Source of the DNA: Persicaria tinctoria
Taxonomy: Eukaryota; Streptophyta; Magnoliopsida; Caryophyllales; Polygonaceae
Direction of reading: 5' to 3'
Length of the DNA stretch: 64,000 nucleotides
Assembly (NCBI GenBank): GCA_037127255.1
Contig: JBANSL010000002.1
Location: 38,087,392-38,151,391 of the forward strand
Below the pieces are notes generated by a model that did not search any database, was not told the DNA's origin, and saw only the letters and a list, made by a program, of their open reading frames with translations. This document shows, one piece after another, positions 11,772 through 22,248 of this stretch. The first letter of the stretch is position 1, and each line of letters opens with the position of its first letter. A program made the position numbers and the translations under genes.

Positions 11772-13002
11772 TCCTTTATTTATGTTTCATAGTTGGAAGT
11801 TGGAACCGAAATGATCACAAGAAGGAAGAAACTCCCTTGAGGGCAAAAACACCTAACTGCTTGCACGACCTCAATTCGATCACAGATTATTTGATTTCAT
11901 CAATCGGAGCCCCCAATCTCTCTACTATCAATCTCTCTGGTATGATTTTGGTTTTCTCTTGGGATTCCGGCGCCATGGTTGGAGTCTCACATTGATTCAT
12001 TGTTTTATACATCTTGACATAGGGCTACGCAAAAGTTGGATCGCACTGAAATCAGACTGAGACCATACCAGGAATTACGGTTTTCGATCAGGACGAAATT
12101 ATTACGATTTGCTCCACAGTCTAAGGAATATTATATTTCGGTTTTCGGTCCAAAACCGTGATTAGATCGAGATTTTTTATCCTACCCGGTAAATAGGATT
12201 TTAAAAACAAAACTCGCAGGTGGAGCCTCGCCCGTCCTACTTTCCTAGTGCCTACTTGGCCACTTTAGTACTTTATTGTCTTTTTTTAATTAAAAAAACA
12301 AGGAATACTAACTAGACCAAAAAAAAATGGCCCATTAGCAACTAGACCATTAGACCCAAAAATTGCACAACTAGCGGGGCCCAAATTTTTGGCCAAAAAG
12401 AGTTGGTTTCCCCTGACAGTTATGACCGGCAGAAACAGGTGAATAAGGGGGAGGTTACTACTGTTGATGGGAGCGGGTTATAAAATCAAAATCAGAGGAG
12501 GGGAAGGGTTGTGCACTATTGCTTTGAAGCAGGAGAGAGATGACGAAATACAGAGGAGACAAGGAAGGAGCGAAGGAGAAGAAGGCTGCCAGCGCCTCTC
12601 ATCTCGTCCAAGGAGGAACCCAGACCGGTCGAAGAAGGAAGTAAGTCATCTCTAAAACCCTTTCTATGTAATTTTTACTTCGAAATAGGGACTTGGGGGT
12701 GCGATTTGGGGTGGTTTTGGAAGAAATGCATATGAAGGGTGGTTGCCTAGCAGTAGAGGAAGGACATATGATGAGTTAGGGGTGCGATTTTCACTGTGAT
12801 TGTCACTGCGATTTTGGGGAATCGGGGGTATGATTAGGGTTAGTGGGCGTCAGAGAAGAAATTGAAGGGCAGTCTGATGGGTTAGGGGTAGTGCATGTCA
12901 GGGAAGAAATTGGGGATAAATGGGCAAGGAGGGGTTCAGAGATGGAGAGAGATACCAAGCAATCTAGAAACTGGGGGACTTTTGGTAGGGGGAAACTACA
13001 TA
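11772..13002. other. Unassigned region, possible truncated plant gene start
   Basis: Contains CT-rich leader-like sequence near 11920 and a short open frame at 12464..12655 on the plus strand that runs into AAGGAAGTAAGT, a good donor-like site, at about 12642. No downstream exon or domain is recognisable before the retrotransposon stack. It may be a truncated gene or chance. Confidence 0.3.
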
Positions 13003-13381
13003 TGTAACGGCCCAGAGTATGAAATCCGGATTACGTTTAGAGGGAAGAATTATCCCTCTGCTAGATCTTGCAATCCAAGTACGAGTTGCTTATCCATTTT
13101 ATTCAAGTTATAACCTTGTTTAAGTCTTAAAAATTTAATGATATAATTCAAGAGAAAAGGAGATTTCAAACCCTCAAAATAGTCAAATAATCCAACATGA
13201 TTTTGTGCTTTCGCACGGAACCTGTCCTATTTCAACTAGTCAAGACTCACAAAGGAACAAAACGAGTTTAATCAAAATAAAAATACATTGTTTATGTTGT
13301 GGAGGGAAACTAGTCAAATAAATAACTAAATAAATATAACTAACTCCATGTCCAAGCAAATAAAATTACAAGAATCCATTA
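13003..13381. other. Possible LTR fragment disrupted by G0
   Basis: Starts TGTAACGGCCCAGAG, a start common among plant gypsy LTRs, and is non-coding. The other LTR edge would lie to the right of G0, outside the window, so this cannot be confirmed. Confidence 0.25.
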
Positions 13382-14675
13382 TGTTGTAATGGTAGGGTAT
13401 TTAGGATCGTATCCACGAGGAAGCGTGTCAGCGTTCGCCTAATTAGTTTCAAGATCGCCCTCGAAATTGACCAGAAGCTAACTTGACGTTGACCAGAGTA
13501 GTCGATGTCGACCTAAGTTGTCGATCCCTGTAAAGTTGCACAACAGGAGACAAAACAGACTCCACCTCGAGCAGAAAGTACTCGATGTCGACTAGGGTTT
13601 ACTCGATGTCAACTACAAGTAGTCGATGTCGAGTTCGTCAGTTCAGTAAAAACCATAACTTTGCAATAAAATAAATGACAAAAATAAACACAACTTTGTA
13701 AGATTTAATTCAATAATATAAAAGCTTCCAAGATCGGAGTATCAACGCCACAATGATATAACCATATAAGAATCATGCCAAGGTATAAAAGTTCATGCCT
13801 TTCCATCAAATAACTTCCGTCATTAACAAATAGGAATGTAGAGGCTTTCGCATAAACTCTAATTGTTACTAAACCTTTTCAAATAATTAATCCAAATTCG
13901 CATTAAGATCACTTTTGCTTCAATAACACAAATAAGGATCGCCTTCTATTGTCGTAAAAAAATCATGTAAATAGGGATAGAAGATGAAATCGCAATAAAA
14001 GTTGTACCTTTGATGCATAACCTTACATGGCTACCGTCGGGCTCACCCCGACCCTAGAAGTTGCGTGACTACTCGCTCTTCATAATGGTAAAAAACACCA
14101 ATATTTTAAAAGAAACTACTTGCATTAAATCAAAAGAAAACTTACAACCGAACAAAGTCAAAACATTTCGTTCTTCGCTCCCACTCTACTCGGCCAAAGC
14201 CCTCCAAAATACTCGAAATTACCTAACCCTATGAAACACAATTGCTTGGGCTTGGACGATCCTAACACTCAACCCCTAGGGGTTTATTTATAGTGCCCTC
14301 TCTAGCTAATCAAGGAAAGGAACAACTATATCTTCTATCTAATTCTATATATCTCTTTCCTAAGATAAAACATTGATAAATAACTAAAATAAAACAATTA
14401 AATTCCCCCTAAGGTAAAAGTGAGAATTACTAATGTGGATAAAATCTTCCTCCATCATAGAACATCTCGTGCTTTGGTGTGTAAGTAATCTCTCACTCGG
14501 ACTCCTACTAGATCTCGACTCGGATTCATCTCTGACTCTACTCGACATCGAGTAAGTGTACTCGACGTCGACCAGATCTTGGCTCCTGATCAAACCTTCA
14601 CTTGATCTCGATCTCTGAAGGTCATGTCAATCAGGTTTTTACTCGACGTCGAGTAAGGTGGTCGACGTCGACTAC
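13382..14675 (-). mobile_element. G0 3' LTR, lower part (U5 and most of the rest)
   Basis: Read on the minus strand it ends ...CCATTACAACA at 13382, a CA terminus. TCGA-NN-TCGA palindromes cluster at about 13490..13640 and 14530..14670. The U5 block CTAGGGTCGGGGTGAGCCC lies at 14039..14057. G1 cuts it after ACTAC at 14671..14675. Confidence 0.75.
14285..14292 (-). promoter_or_regulatory. TATA box of the G0 LTR
   Basis: TATAAATA on the minus strand, followed by AACCCCTAGGGG. The same arrangement (TATAAATAAAG then a CCC-GGG block) is seen in related LTRs here. Confidence 0.65.
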
Positions 14676-15521
14676 TGATGTCCATGTATTGTGCCATGTT
14701 TTATATTGACTTGTATATCAATTTTTGTATACATTTCATGCATTTGGGTTAGAATAGTACATAATCTATATAGTTTATGCTTATTTTCCAAATTATGGAG
14801 TCTACACTAGTTTCTGTTTAATTTCGTAGAAATCGGACGCACTTTGGAGCTTAAAGGAAACTCATGAAGAAGCTAAGGATGGTGCAGCTGGAGGAAACGC
14901 CATTTTCACCATTCATCGTTCTGAATCAAGCTTTGATGTCTTCATGAAAGTTGTAGCCCTCGAAAAGAGCTTTCCAATGCATGTTCATATTGTCAATCGG
15001 ACGAACGAGGACTCGGGAAAGTGCGTTTCAAGAACAGAGCAGGATGCTGAGAAAGTGGTCGATATCGACCAGACCTACTCGATATCGACCAGATTGTGGT
15101 CGAAAATCTTCAGATTGACTCGAATTGATCAACAGACAAGAAGACAACTCAATATCGACCAAAAGCCACTCGATATTCTTCCAGGAGCCGAGATCGAGTG
15201 AGCTGAAGGGAATCCGAGAAGATAGCTCGATATCGACCAAACTTGGCCGATATCGACCAACTGCCAGTGACGAGTATGAGGTCGATTCCGAGCTCTATCC
15301 AGATTCCGAGATGAAGATATTTCCAAGTGTAGGATTCCTTGAACATGAAGACTTTAGATATTTTATCTTTTTATCTTTTTATCTATCCTCATGGTAAAAC
15401 ATTTAATTACCCTATAGGATTTACCTTGTTTACCTAAATTAGATTTATTTATTTCCAAGTAGAATTATATCCTTAGATAGAAGATAGAGTTTTCTTACCT
15501 CGATTAGCGAGGATTAAGGCC

Positions 15522-15529
15522 TATAAATA
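15522..15529 (+). promoter_or_regulatory. TATA box of the G1 5' LTR
   Basis: TATAAATA within GGCCTATAAATAAAGCCCAT. The identical box is at 55485..55492 in the 3' LTR and at 20840..20847 in solo LTR S. Transcription should start ~30 bases downstream. Confidence 0.72.
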
Positions 15530-15744
15530 AAGCCCATGGGGCTAGTTTTTCATTCATTCAAAGATAGAGAGGAGAAGAGATAGCGAGTAGGAGAGAGAGA
15601 GTGGAGGCCGAGAGTTGTTGTGTCCTGCGAGAGCGGATTTGGCTCCAATTGGTTGTAAGCTCTGTTTAGTTTATTAATGCAATTTAGTTTTCTTTTATTA
15701 TTGATGTCTTTTGCTATGATGAGGTGTGAGTAGTCCACCTACTT

Positions 15745-15763
15745 CTAGGGTTGGGGTGAGCCC
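15745..15763 (+). other. Conserved LTR block CTAGGGTTGGGGTGAGCCC
   Basis: A 19-base block downstream of the TATA box, found nearly unchanged in S (21072..21090), the G1 3' LTR (55708..55726), B (38926..38944) and, on the minus strand, array A (25272..25290), G0 (14039..14057) and, decayed, S2 (53028..53046). Role unknown; GGG...CCC ends could pair. Confidence 0.6.
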
Positions 15764-16451
15764 GACGATAGCCATGTTGGTGGATTAGCGAATTGCAAAA
15801 GAAGGTACTTTATCTTATTTTATTCTATTCCTTGTGCTTCATCTTTGATTGAGAAATTGAAGAACTCATGTTGTGAAACTTGGGTAGTAATTAGGATTTC
15901 TATTCGGAAGATTATAAATTCTAATTATGAAAAGGAATAGACACAATTAGGGTTATTTATCGAAAGATTTATATTCATACTTGTCGGATTTGGTGAAAGC
16001 CTTCTCCTTTATCGATAAAGTTGCCATCTTTTGTGATTTATGATTCCGCTTTCATGGTTATTGTCATTGCAAACCCCGATCTTGGAAGTTTTCTTTTACA
16101 TTGTTGATTTCGAAGTTTGCAATTCATTTCGTTACCGTTTTCTCCTCGATTTCGACCAACCTTGGTCGACGTCGACTACTGATTCTCGATCGAGCAAGAT
16201 CACTTTTGTTTCTGTCTCTGTAGGTTCCTCGACATCGACGAAGTTCCTCGACTTCGACCACCTTCCTCGACGTCAAGTAGGGTCCTCGAGATCGACCAAC
16301 ACCAGTGGCCTTGCTTGCTCGAATTCGACTGTGCCTGACCCCTGTCGGCCACCCTTGGTCGAGGTCGAGTACTCTGGAGTCGTGTTCTGACCCGTGAGAT
16401 TCTTCCGCTATCCGAGACCCGCTGACCAGCTTCCTCGATGATTGATCCTGA

Positions 16452-16802
16452 CACTACTAGAAATTTGTTATTTAACATCGGGTAATAGCCGATGTCTTTC
16501 AAAAAAAAAAATCGATGTTTATGTGGGGGATGTAAAAGGTCAAAAGTTTTTCACATCGGCAAGAACCCGATGTCTTTGTATGTTATAAAATCGTTTATAT
16601 TTATAAATCTGATGTCTTTGTTATCCTATAACATCGATGATAAAATATAACCGATGTTATAACATACAACGACATCGGCTATTACCCAATGTTAAACTGT
16701 TTTGACTTTTTACATCTCCCACATAGACATCGATTTTTGTTTTTGAAAGACATCAGCTATTACCCGATGTGAAATGACATATTTGTGGTTTTTTTTCTAT
16801 CG
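16452..16802. mobile_element. CACTA-like MITE or terminal hairpin
   Basis: Starts CACTACTAGAAATTTG and ends around TTTCTATCGTAG, an imperfect inverse. Inside, AACATCGGGTAATAGCCGAT and a poly-T/A ATCGATG segment recur in inverse orientation near 16700..16775, making a large foldback. No ORF. Confidence 0.62.
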
Positions 16803-16873
16803 TAGCCTATGCGGGATTTGAACCCGCATCTTTGTGTTTGTACGCAATGCTCTACCATTTGAGCTAATAGGCT
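16803..16873 (-). pseudogene. tRNA-derived relic
   Basis: On the minus strand a perfect 7-bp acceptor stem AGCCTAT/ATAGGCT, a D arm GCTC..GAGC with GGTA in the loop, and a perfect T arm GCGGG-TTCAAAT-CCCGC are present. The anticodon arm is decayed: TTGCG..CACAA has a C-A mismatch and a 6-base loop, so the region is two bases short and no anticodon can be read safely. A former tRNA or tRNA-derived repeat, unlikely to be charged. Confidence 0.6.
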
Positions 16874-16957
16874 TTAAATTAGATAGAATGTTCTTACATA
16901 ATGGCAAAAAGAGAATGTGAAACTTTCATTCAGCTGGTTCATAGAAGCATCACTTAC

Positions 16958-17055
16958 CCTGGAAAAAGGTACATATTGTTTCCTTGGTTGAAGTGGCCAA
17001 TTTTACCATCGCTTGCCAGCAGAGAAGTTAGAATATATCCTACACTACCAAGTTG
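16958..17055 (-). pseudogene. Exon-like fragment of unknown origin
   Basis: A 98-bp open segment on the minus strand between TTTTGAG acceptor-like and GTAAGT donor-like sites encodes 32 residues including LLASDGKIGHFNQGNNMY. It looks like an exon by composition and junctions, but I cannot assign the family. It lies in the same insertion as the ferritin fragment and may be from another gene. Confidence 0.3.
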
Positions 17056-17581
17056 CTCAAAAGGAAAACAGAAAAACAAATAAATAAAATGTACCCTCCT
17101 ATAATATTCCTAGCATCACAACATTATTCAGGGTGAAAAAGCAAAAGCATATGATGATAGTATATAAGATGATAATATTAGTAAGCTACTTGTGCTCAAA
17201 TAGAAACATCCTATAACATGTTTTAATGGTTTGCAAACAATCATATATACAATTAAAAAAAGAGCAATACGGAGTAATTTATACATGTGTGCATCTTAAG
17301 AAGTTAGTTATACATTGAAAAAAAAAATTCACAGTTGTGTATCATCAAAACTTACCATTTAGCAAAAAATTATATGATAGCTATAAATGACATGCAAATT
17401 AAAACAAAAAGTTCATCAATGAGTCAATAACTACTACTCAGAACTTATGAGTAAAAAATTATATGATAGCTATAAATGACATGCAAAAATTATATGATAG
17501 CTATAAATGGCATGCAAATTAAAAAAAAAAGTTCATCAAAGAGTAACAATAGAGAACTCGGCTTAAGCTCTCAGCAATTAC

Positions 17582-18257
17582 TAGGGGTGGGCGCAGGACG
17601 GGACGGGACGGGACGAGGGTCGTCCCGCGTAATTTTTGCGGGACGGGACCGGGACGGGATTCATTACTTTTTTTTCAATCCCGCACGGGCCTTATCCCTC
17701 ACGGGACGGGACGAGACCGGGACGGGACGGGCCTTGTCCCTCGAATAAAAAACATTATAAAAAATTCTAATATTCTTATATATTTTACGGTTTCAAAAAT
17801 ATAACATATATATATATATAATACTTTTTATACAATTTTATAATGTTTCTTATATAAATATAAAACATATATACTGATACGTACACTTATATAGTTATAT
17901 ATACCCACTGTGAAAGTGTAGTATATATACAATATATACAAAGTGTATACATATACACTGTAATACTGTATATACTACACAATACACACACTGCACATAC
18001 AAATGTATATATACAGTACGTATATACAAAGTGTCAAAAGCGTATATATTATAATATATATATATATTTATATATGCGGGACGAGACGGGATTTGCGGGA
18101 TAAGAAAATCTCGTCCCGCGTCCCGTCCCGTATAATTTTTGCGGGACGGGACCGGGACGGGATTCACTATTTTTTTTCCAAATCCCACCGGGACCGGAAC
18201 GGGCCCGGGACGGGACCGGGACGGGTCCAGGATTTGCGGGATTTGTGCCCACCCCTA
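17582..18257. mobile_element. hAT-type MITE with GGGACGGGAC repeats
   Basis: Perfect 11-bp inverted ends TAGGGGTGGGC / GCCCACCCCTA are flanked by an 8-bp TSD GCAATTAC (17574..17581 and 18258..18265). Subterminal GGGACGGGAC-type direct repeats on both sides face each other, and the centre is TA-rich. Short ORFs over the GC-rich arms are repeat artefacts. Confidence 0.9.
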
Positions 18258-18432
18258 GCAATTACCATACTTGAAAGCAAATCCTCTTCCGAATCACCCT
18301 TTATCTTCCTCCAATGCCACAACAAGCACCAACTTTTCATGGATCTCGCCAAGAGGCACATATTTTCTTCCAACATCGGATTCATATGAGAGTCGGTATA
18401 ACTTCTGCCAAGAAAAAGCCTATCTGGCCCTT

Positions 18433-18605
18433 AATTACAGATTACAGATTCAGGTTCAGATTCAACATTTCAGTTTCAGATTTAGCATTACAGATAACAG
18501 ATTTAGCAACTTGTATTCAAATGACAGATTACAGATTCAACATTTCAGTTTCAGATTTAGCAACATTCAATTTACAGATTCCAATTACAGATTTAGATTA
18601 TAGAT
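18433..18605. repeat. Short tandem repeat of (T)ACAGATT / TTTCAG units
   Basis: ATTACAGATT, CAGATTCA and CATTTCAGTTTCAG recur with irregular spacing over about 170 bp. Non-coding. Confidence 0.6.
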
Positions 18606-19181
18606 TCTCAGCACAAGCCATTAATTAGAACAAGTCTAAGTAACAAATAAAGCCACACATGTGTGTTTGCTTCGAACTATGATTCCCACACAGCATAATC
18701 AATTCAATACAACAACAACAACAACCAATGCAGGTTTCCAAACAACTTCATAAAGGAAAAAAATAGAACAATTCCCACACAATATCAGGGAAAAAAGAGG
18801 CGATTTAGAGCACAATAGATGTTAGGGGAATAAGAAATAAAGGCAAAAGAGCGAGAGATTATAGGAAACCTGAGTCATGAGACGGTGATGCCGGGCGAGA
18901 GATTATGGGAATATCAATCATGGATTGCTCGGCCTGTTCAAAATTTGACAAGCTAACATTAAAGGAACACAAAATTTATCCAGCACATTCATACATCTAT
19001 TCAAATCTATTTTAAAGACTGAACAAATAGTGAGAATGTGCACAAATAGCCAAAGAGATCTTACTAGCATAAGCTGAAATTATTTCCCAAGACTCTCCAC
19101 ACACCAGACCATTATGCAAGGATAGAAACACTTGTAGAAACCTGAAAGGATAAAGAATATTCAAGTATCATGAAACATTAC

Positions 19182-19557
19182 CATGTCCCTTGCTCACCCT
19201 TCTAAGCTGTGCAACATACTCCAAAATTTTCTTGATCGCCTCCACCTAAAAACGAAAAGCAATAGGTTGATATTAGTAAAAAATGAACACGCATTTTTGA
19301 GACATGGCAATGATCTCAAATGCTCAAGCTTCCTTTACTTACTTGCTCATTCAGAAACTCTCCCTCAACAAATTCTTTCAGATGGACATCATTGTTCTTG
19401 TCAGCTACTTGTGGTACGAAAAATTCAAGAATAGGCATCATAATGAATGCTTCCATATCCAACAAAAAGCAAAAGCTAGATGATGGCAGACAGAAAATCT
19501 TACACTATGCAAGTTCAGGAGTTTCTCGTTAATTTACAAGCTTCTCCAGTGATAATG
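19182..19557 (-). pseudogene. Captured ferritin gene fragment (three exons with introns)
   Basis: Ferritin stores iron as a 24-mer in plastids. On the minus strand, exon a (about 19557..19504) encodes ALSLEKLVN.EKLLNLHS but has a 4-base insertion that breaks frame. Exon b (19408..19343) encodes 22 residues around ADKNNDVHLKEFVEGEF. Exon c (19245..19182) encodes VEAIKK..EYVAQLRRVSKGH plus one base, the usual ferritin phase. Introns of ~95 bp remain, with good donors (GTAAGA, GTAAGT, GTAATG). The acceptor before exon b reads CACAA instead of CACAG. The last ferritin exon (VWHFDQ) and all N-terminal exons are absent. Retained introns show capture of genomic DNA, not a retrocopy. Not expected to be functional. 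Confidence 0.85.
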
Positions 19558-19668
19558 CAAGACTTCCTGTTGCTACATCGGGAGGGAGTCTTGTAATCAT
19601 TTGCATGGGCATAATCCAGTTTGATTTATTTTATTATATTTTGAACTCGATTTCCTCACACAACAAAT

Positions 19669-19686
19669 TGGCGCCGTTGCCGGGGA
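19669..19686 (+). other. G1 primer binding site (tRNA-Asp type)
   Basis: TGGCGCCGTTGCCGGGGA, the complement of the plant tRNA-Asp 3' end, three bases after the 5' LTR. This PBS is typical of Athila/Tat-type gypsy elements. Confidence 0.88.
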
Positions 19687-19750
19687 AGCAATCATTCACG
19701 CCTTAGGTAGTTAGATCTCACGTTTTCTTTAAGTTTTGTTTTACAGGTGT

Positions 19751-19913
19751 ATGCGCCGTTCTGGTCAACCACCTGAGTTTGACGCTTTAGACGATCCAGA
19801 ACGCCTTCTTCATATCCACTCTAGATTAAAGAAGATCATGGCGACTACCGAAACACAAGCTGAGATGATTGAGAGGCTTCAGAGGGAATTAGCAGCCAAC
19901 AATGCTGCTCTCA
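19751..19913 (+). pseudogene. G1 gag, N-terminal piece
   Basis: Starts MRRSGQPPEFDALDD with a coiled-coil-like stretch of Glu/Gln/Leu to NNAAL, and is then cut by solo LTR S inside the TSD TCTCA. The frame resumes at 21853 (TAERTRTEHEAEW). Confidence 0.7.
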
Positions 19914-21852
19914 TGATGTCTCTAAAGTAGCCATGTCTTTATGCACATTTTAGTTCCATATTCTATACATTTTGCATATTTCGGGTTGGGAATATGTCAA
20001 ATTTATGTAGTATATACTTATTTGTCAAAAATGGAGATCTACATAAGTTTCTGTTTAATATTGCAGAATATGGAACCATTTCGGGATAAAACCAAGAAGC
20101 AAGGACGAAGGCACAAATCTACTCGATGTCGACAAGGTTAGTCGATATCGACAACCCATGTCTAGGCACCTGCACTGATCGAGGAGCCTATGTCGAGAAA
20201 CTGAGTCAGAGGCAACCCGACTCCGGAAGCCAACTCGATCTCGAGTAACTTTGTCGAGATCGACAAAACTTCGACGCCATGTCCGGAGTCGACGAGCTGT
20301 GCCAAGTCGAGAAACCGAAAATGGAGAAACCAAGCACCACCTTTACTCGATCTCGAGGAAGTTTGTCGAGATCGAGGACTCAGAGAGCCAAAGTCCGAGT
20401 CATGACGAGCACCAGCTACTACACAACACCAGGCCAGCCATCCTCGACGCCAACCTACTCGATCTCGAGGAAGTTTGTCGAGATCGAGGACCCAGAAGCA
20501 CACACCCGAGCTTGATCGAGCAGCTGCTAGCCGAGACGCCGAGCCACTGAAGTCGACGTCACTTTTACTCGAGATCGAGGAAGCCTCCAGAAGCCGCGTA
20601 ACGCGTTGGGCAGTCCTACTCGGTGTGGGATTCCTTGGAGCCGAAGTTTGCCAAGTTCTATCCGATCTATCGACATCTATCATGAAGAAGAGAGATTTAT
20701 CCACTTGAAGACCTTTTTAGATATAATTCCCTTTATTAGATTTTATTATGTTGTTGCATTTATTTATCTTTATAGTTTTAGATATAGTTTTAGATATAGA
20801 TAGAGATATTATATCCCTGAATAGCAAGGATTAGAAGGCTATAAATAAAGTCCATGGGGCTGATTTTAGGAATCATTCAAAAAAAAAAAAACACGAAGCA
20901 ATTAGTAGGAGTAGTAGAGAGAGAGAGAGAGAGAGTGGCCAAGAGGAGTTGGTGAAGTGAGAGCGGAATTGGCTTCCTTTGGTTGTAAGCTCTGTTTGAT
21001 TTAATGCAAGTTGTTATTTCCTTTCAATCAATGTATGAGGTTGCAATGAAGCGCGAGTAGTCCACCCACTTCTAGGGTTGGGGCGAGCCCAATGATAGCC
21101 CTGCGTGTTTGAGGTAAAGATCCCACTTTTATCATGTTTTGAGCATCTACTACTTGTTATGTGTTTATTACCCATCTAATGGAGGTCCATGCTAACAACT
21201 TGGATTGTAAACATAAAATCGGTAGAGACAATTAGGGTTTCTTGAAAGAGTTGTCTAATTGTTGGAAAAGGCGAAAGCTTAGTCCTTTGATGCGATTTAT
21301 ATGATTATCTGTTTTATTTCTGCCTTATGCATGCTTGGTTATCGTTGTTGCAAACCCCAATCTTGGAAGTCTTTTACATTACGTTTAGTTCGAATTTCCA
21401 AAGCAATTGTTTTTATTTTCTTTCGTTTTAGTTTATGTCTTCCTCGAGATCGACTAGCACTCCTCGATCTCGAGTTACTGATCTTCGACCCACGTCGCTG
21501 TAGCTTCTGTGTGCAGGTGATCGACCAAGCCAACCCGACGTCGACGAAGACTTTACTCGATCTCGAGTAGCCCCTTATCGAGATCGACCAACCCTGTGCG
21601 TGCTGCTGCGCTGTGTTCGACTGTCCGATCTTCTGTCGACTAACCTTAGTCGAGATCGAGGACATCGGTTGTCGACCACTTCTGTGAGATTTCTCCGCTG
21701 CCTAGGATCCGCTGACACGCTTCCTCGTGGATCGATCCTGACTTTCCACTACTGCATCGGGAGGAAGTCTTGTAATTATTTGCAAGGGACGGAATCTGGT
21801 TTGCTGTGATTTATTTATATTTTATTTGCATACTCGATTTCCTCCTACAACA
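19914..21852 (+). mobile_element. S: solo LTR in G1 gag
   Basis: Begins TGATGTCTC, ends CTCCTACAACA, and is flanked by the TSD TCTCA (19909..19913 and 21853..21857). 1,939 bp, same family as G1 LTRs. TATA box at 20840..20847. Palindrome clusters lie in U3 (20118..20580) and U5 (21440..21680). With no internal region it is the product of LTR-LTR recombination. Confidence 0.9.
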
Positions 21853-22248
21853 TCTCACCGCTGAGAGAACACGCACTGAGCATGAAGCTGAATGGAGGAG
21901 GCAGGTAGAAGCTGAGCTTGCCCAATACCCTACCACTGCTGAGGATTACATGCACCCGACTTTTTTCGTGCCTGAATCGCCTATTCTAGTCCCTCCTAAT
22001 AACTTTGAAATTCGCACTGCCTTCCTTATAGAAATTAAAAATAATGCTTTTCAAGGAAGATTTAATGAATGCCCTCTCGAACATATATATTACTACTTTT
22101 TCTGATATGTGCCAAACTCTTGCTGAAGGTACTACTCTTGAATATGTAAAAATGAAAGCTTTTCGTTGGTCTTTTGCAGGTCCGGCATTGAAGTGGCTTG
22201 AAGGTCTCCCGACATGATCCCTCACAACATGGGCATAGGTTAGGAATG
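21853..22248 (+). pseudogene. G1 gag, middle piece
   Basis: Athila-type gag segment (IRTAFLIEIKNNAFQGRFNE, then in another frame LAEGTTLEYVKMKAF and FAGPALKWLEGLP). A frameshift lies near 22080 and stops follow near 22215. It is cut by Copia C1 within GAATG and continues at 48461 (NVFLNKFFPPTK). Confidence 0.75.

Larger units (their letters stand above)
16452..19560. mobile_element. 3.1-kb insertion in the G1 5' LTR carrying host gene fragments
   Basis: Comparison with the intact 3' LTR (GATCCTGACTTCCTG near 56394) shows foreign DNA from 16452 to 19560. Left end is CACTACTAGAAA, a CACTA-type terminus. The right end is ...ATAATGCAA inside a ferritin exon, with no matching inverted terminus. 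A 3-bp overlap GAC is shared by both LTR junctions. It holds a MITE-like hairpin, a tRNA relic, a hAT MITE and ferritin exons with introns. It may be a gene-capturing CACTA element that lost its right end, or filler DNA from break repair. Confidence 0.6.
14676..19665 (+). mobile_element. G1 5' LTR, interrupted at 16452..19560
   Basis: Matches the 3' LTR (54625..56503) along its length except for the 3.1-kb insertion after GATCCTGA. U3 has TCGATATCGA-type palindromes at about 15057..15263, then a TATA box at 15522 and a second palindrome cluster (~16150..16370) in the U5 part. The PBS starts 3 bases after the ...CACAACA terminus. Confidence 0.88.

Noticed and set aside
12464..12655. Short frame ending near a GTAAGT site
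   Set aside because: Only one possible exon, no domain, no downstream exon; too weak for a gene call.
15057..15263. Regularly repeated palindromes as a possible CRISPR array
   Set aside because: Spacing and repeats vary, there are no unique equal-length spacers, and the DNA is a plant LTR.
15028..15397. Overlapping short frames reading SISTK, RYRP and similar in LTRs
   Set aside because: They come from the TCGA-NN-TCGA palindromes, which stay open in several frames; same in 20055..20704, 25680..26294, 30030..30674, 34362..34899 and 53365..54053.
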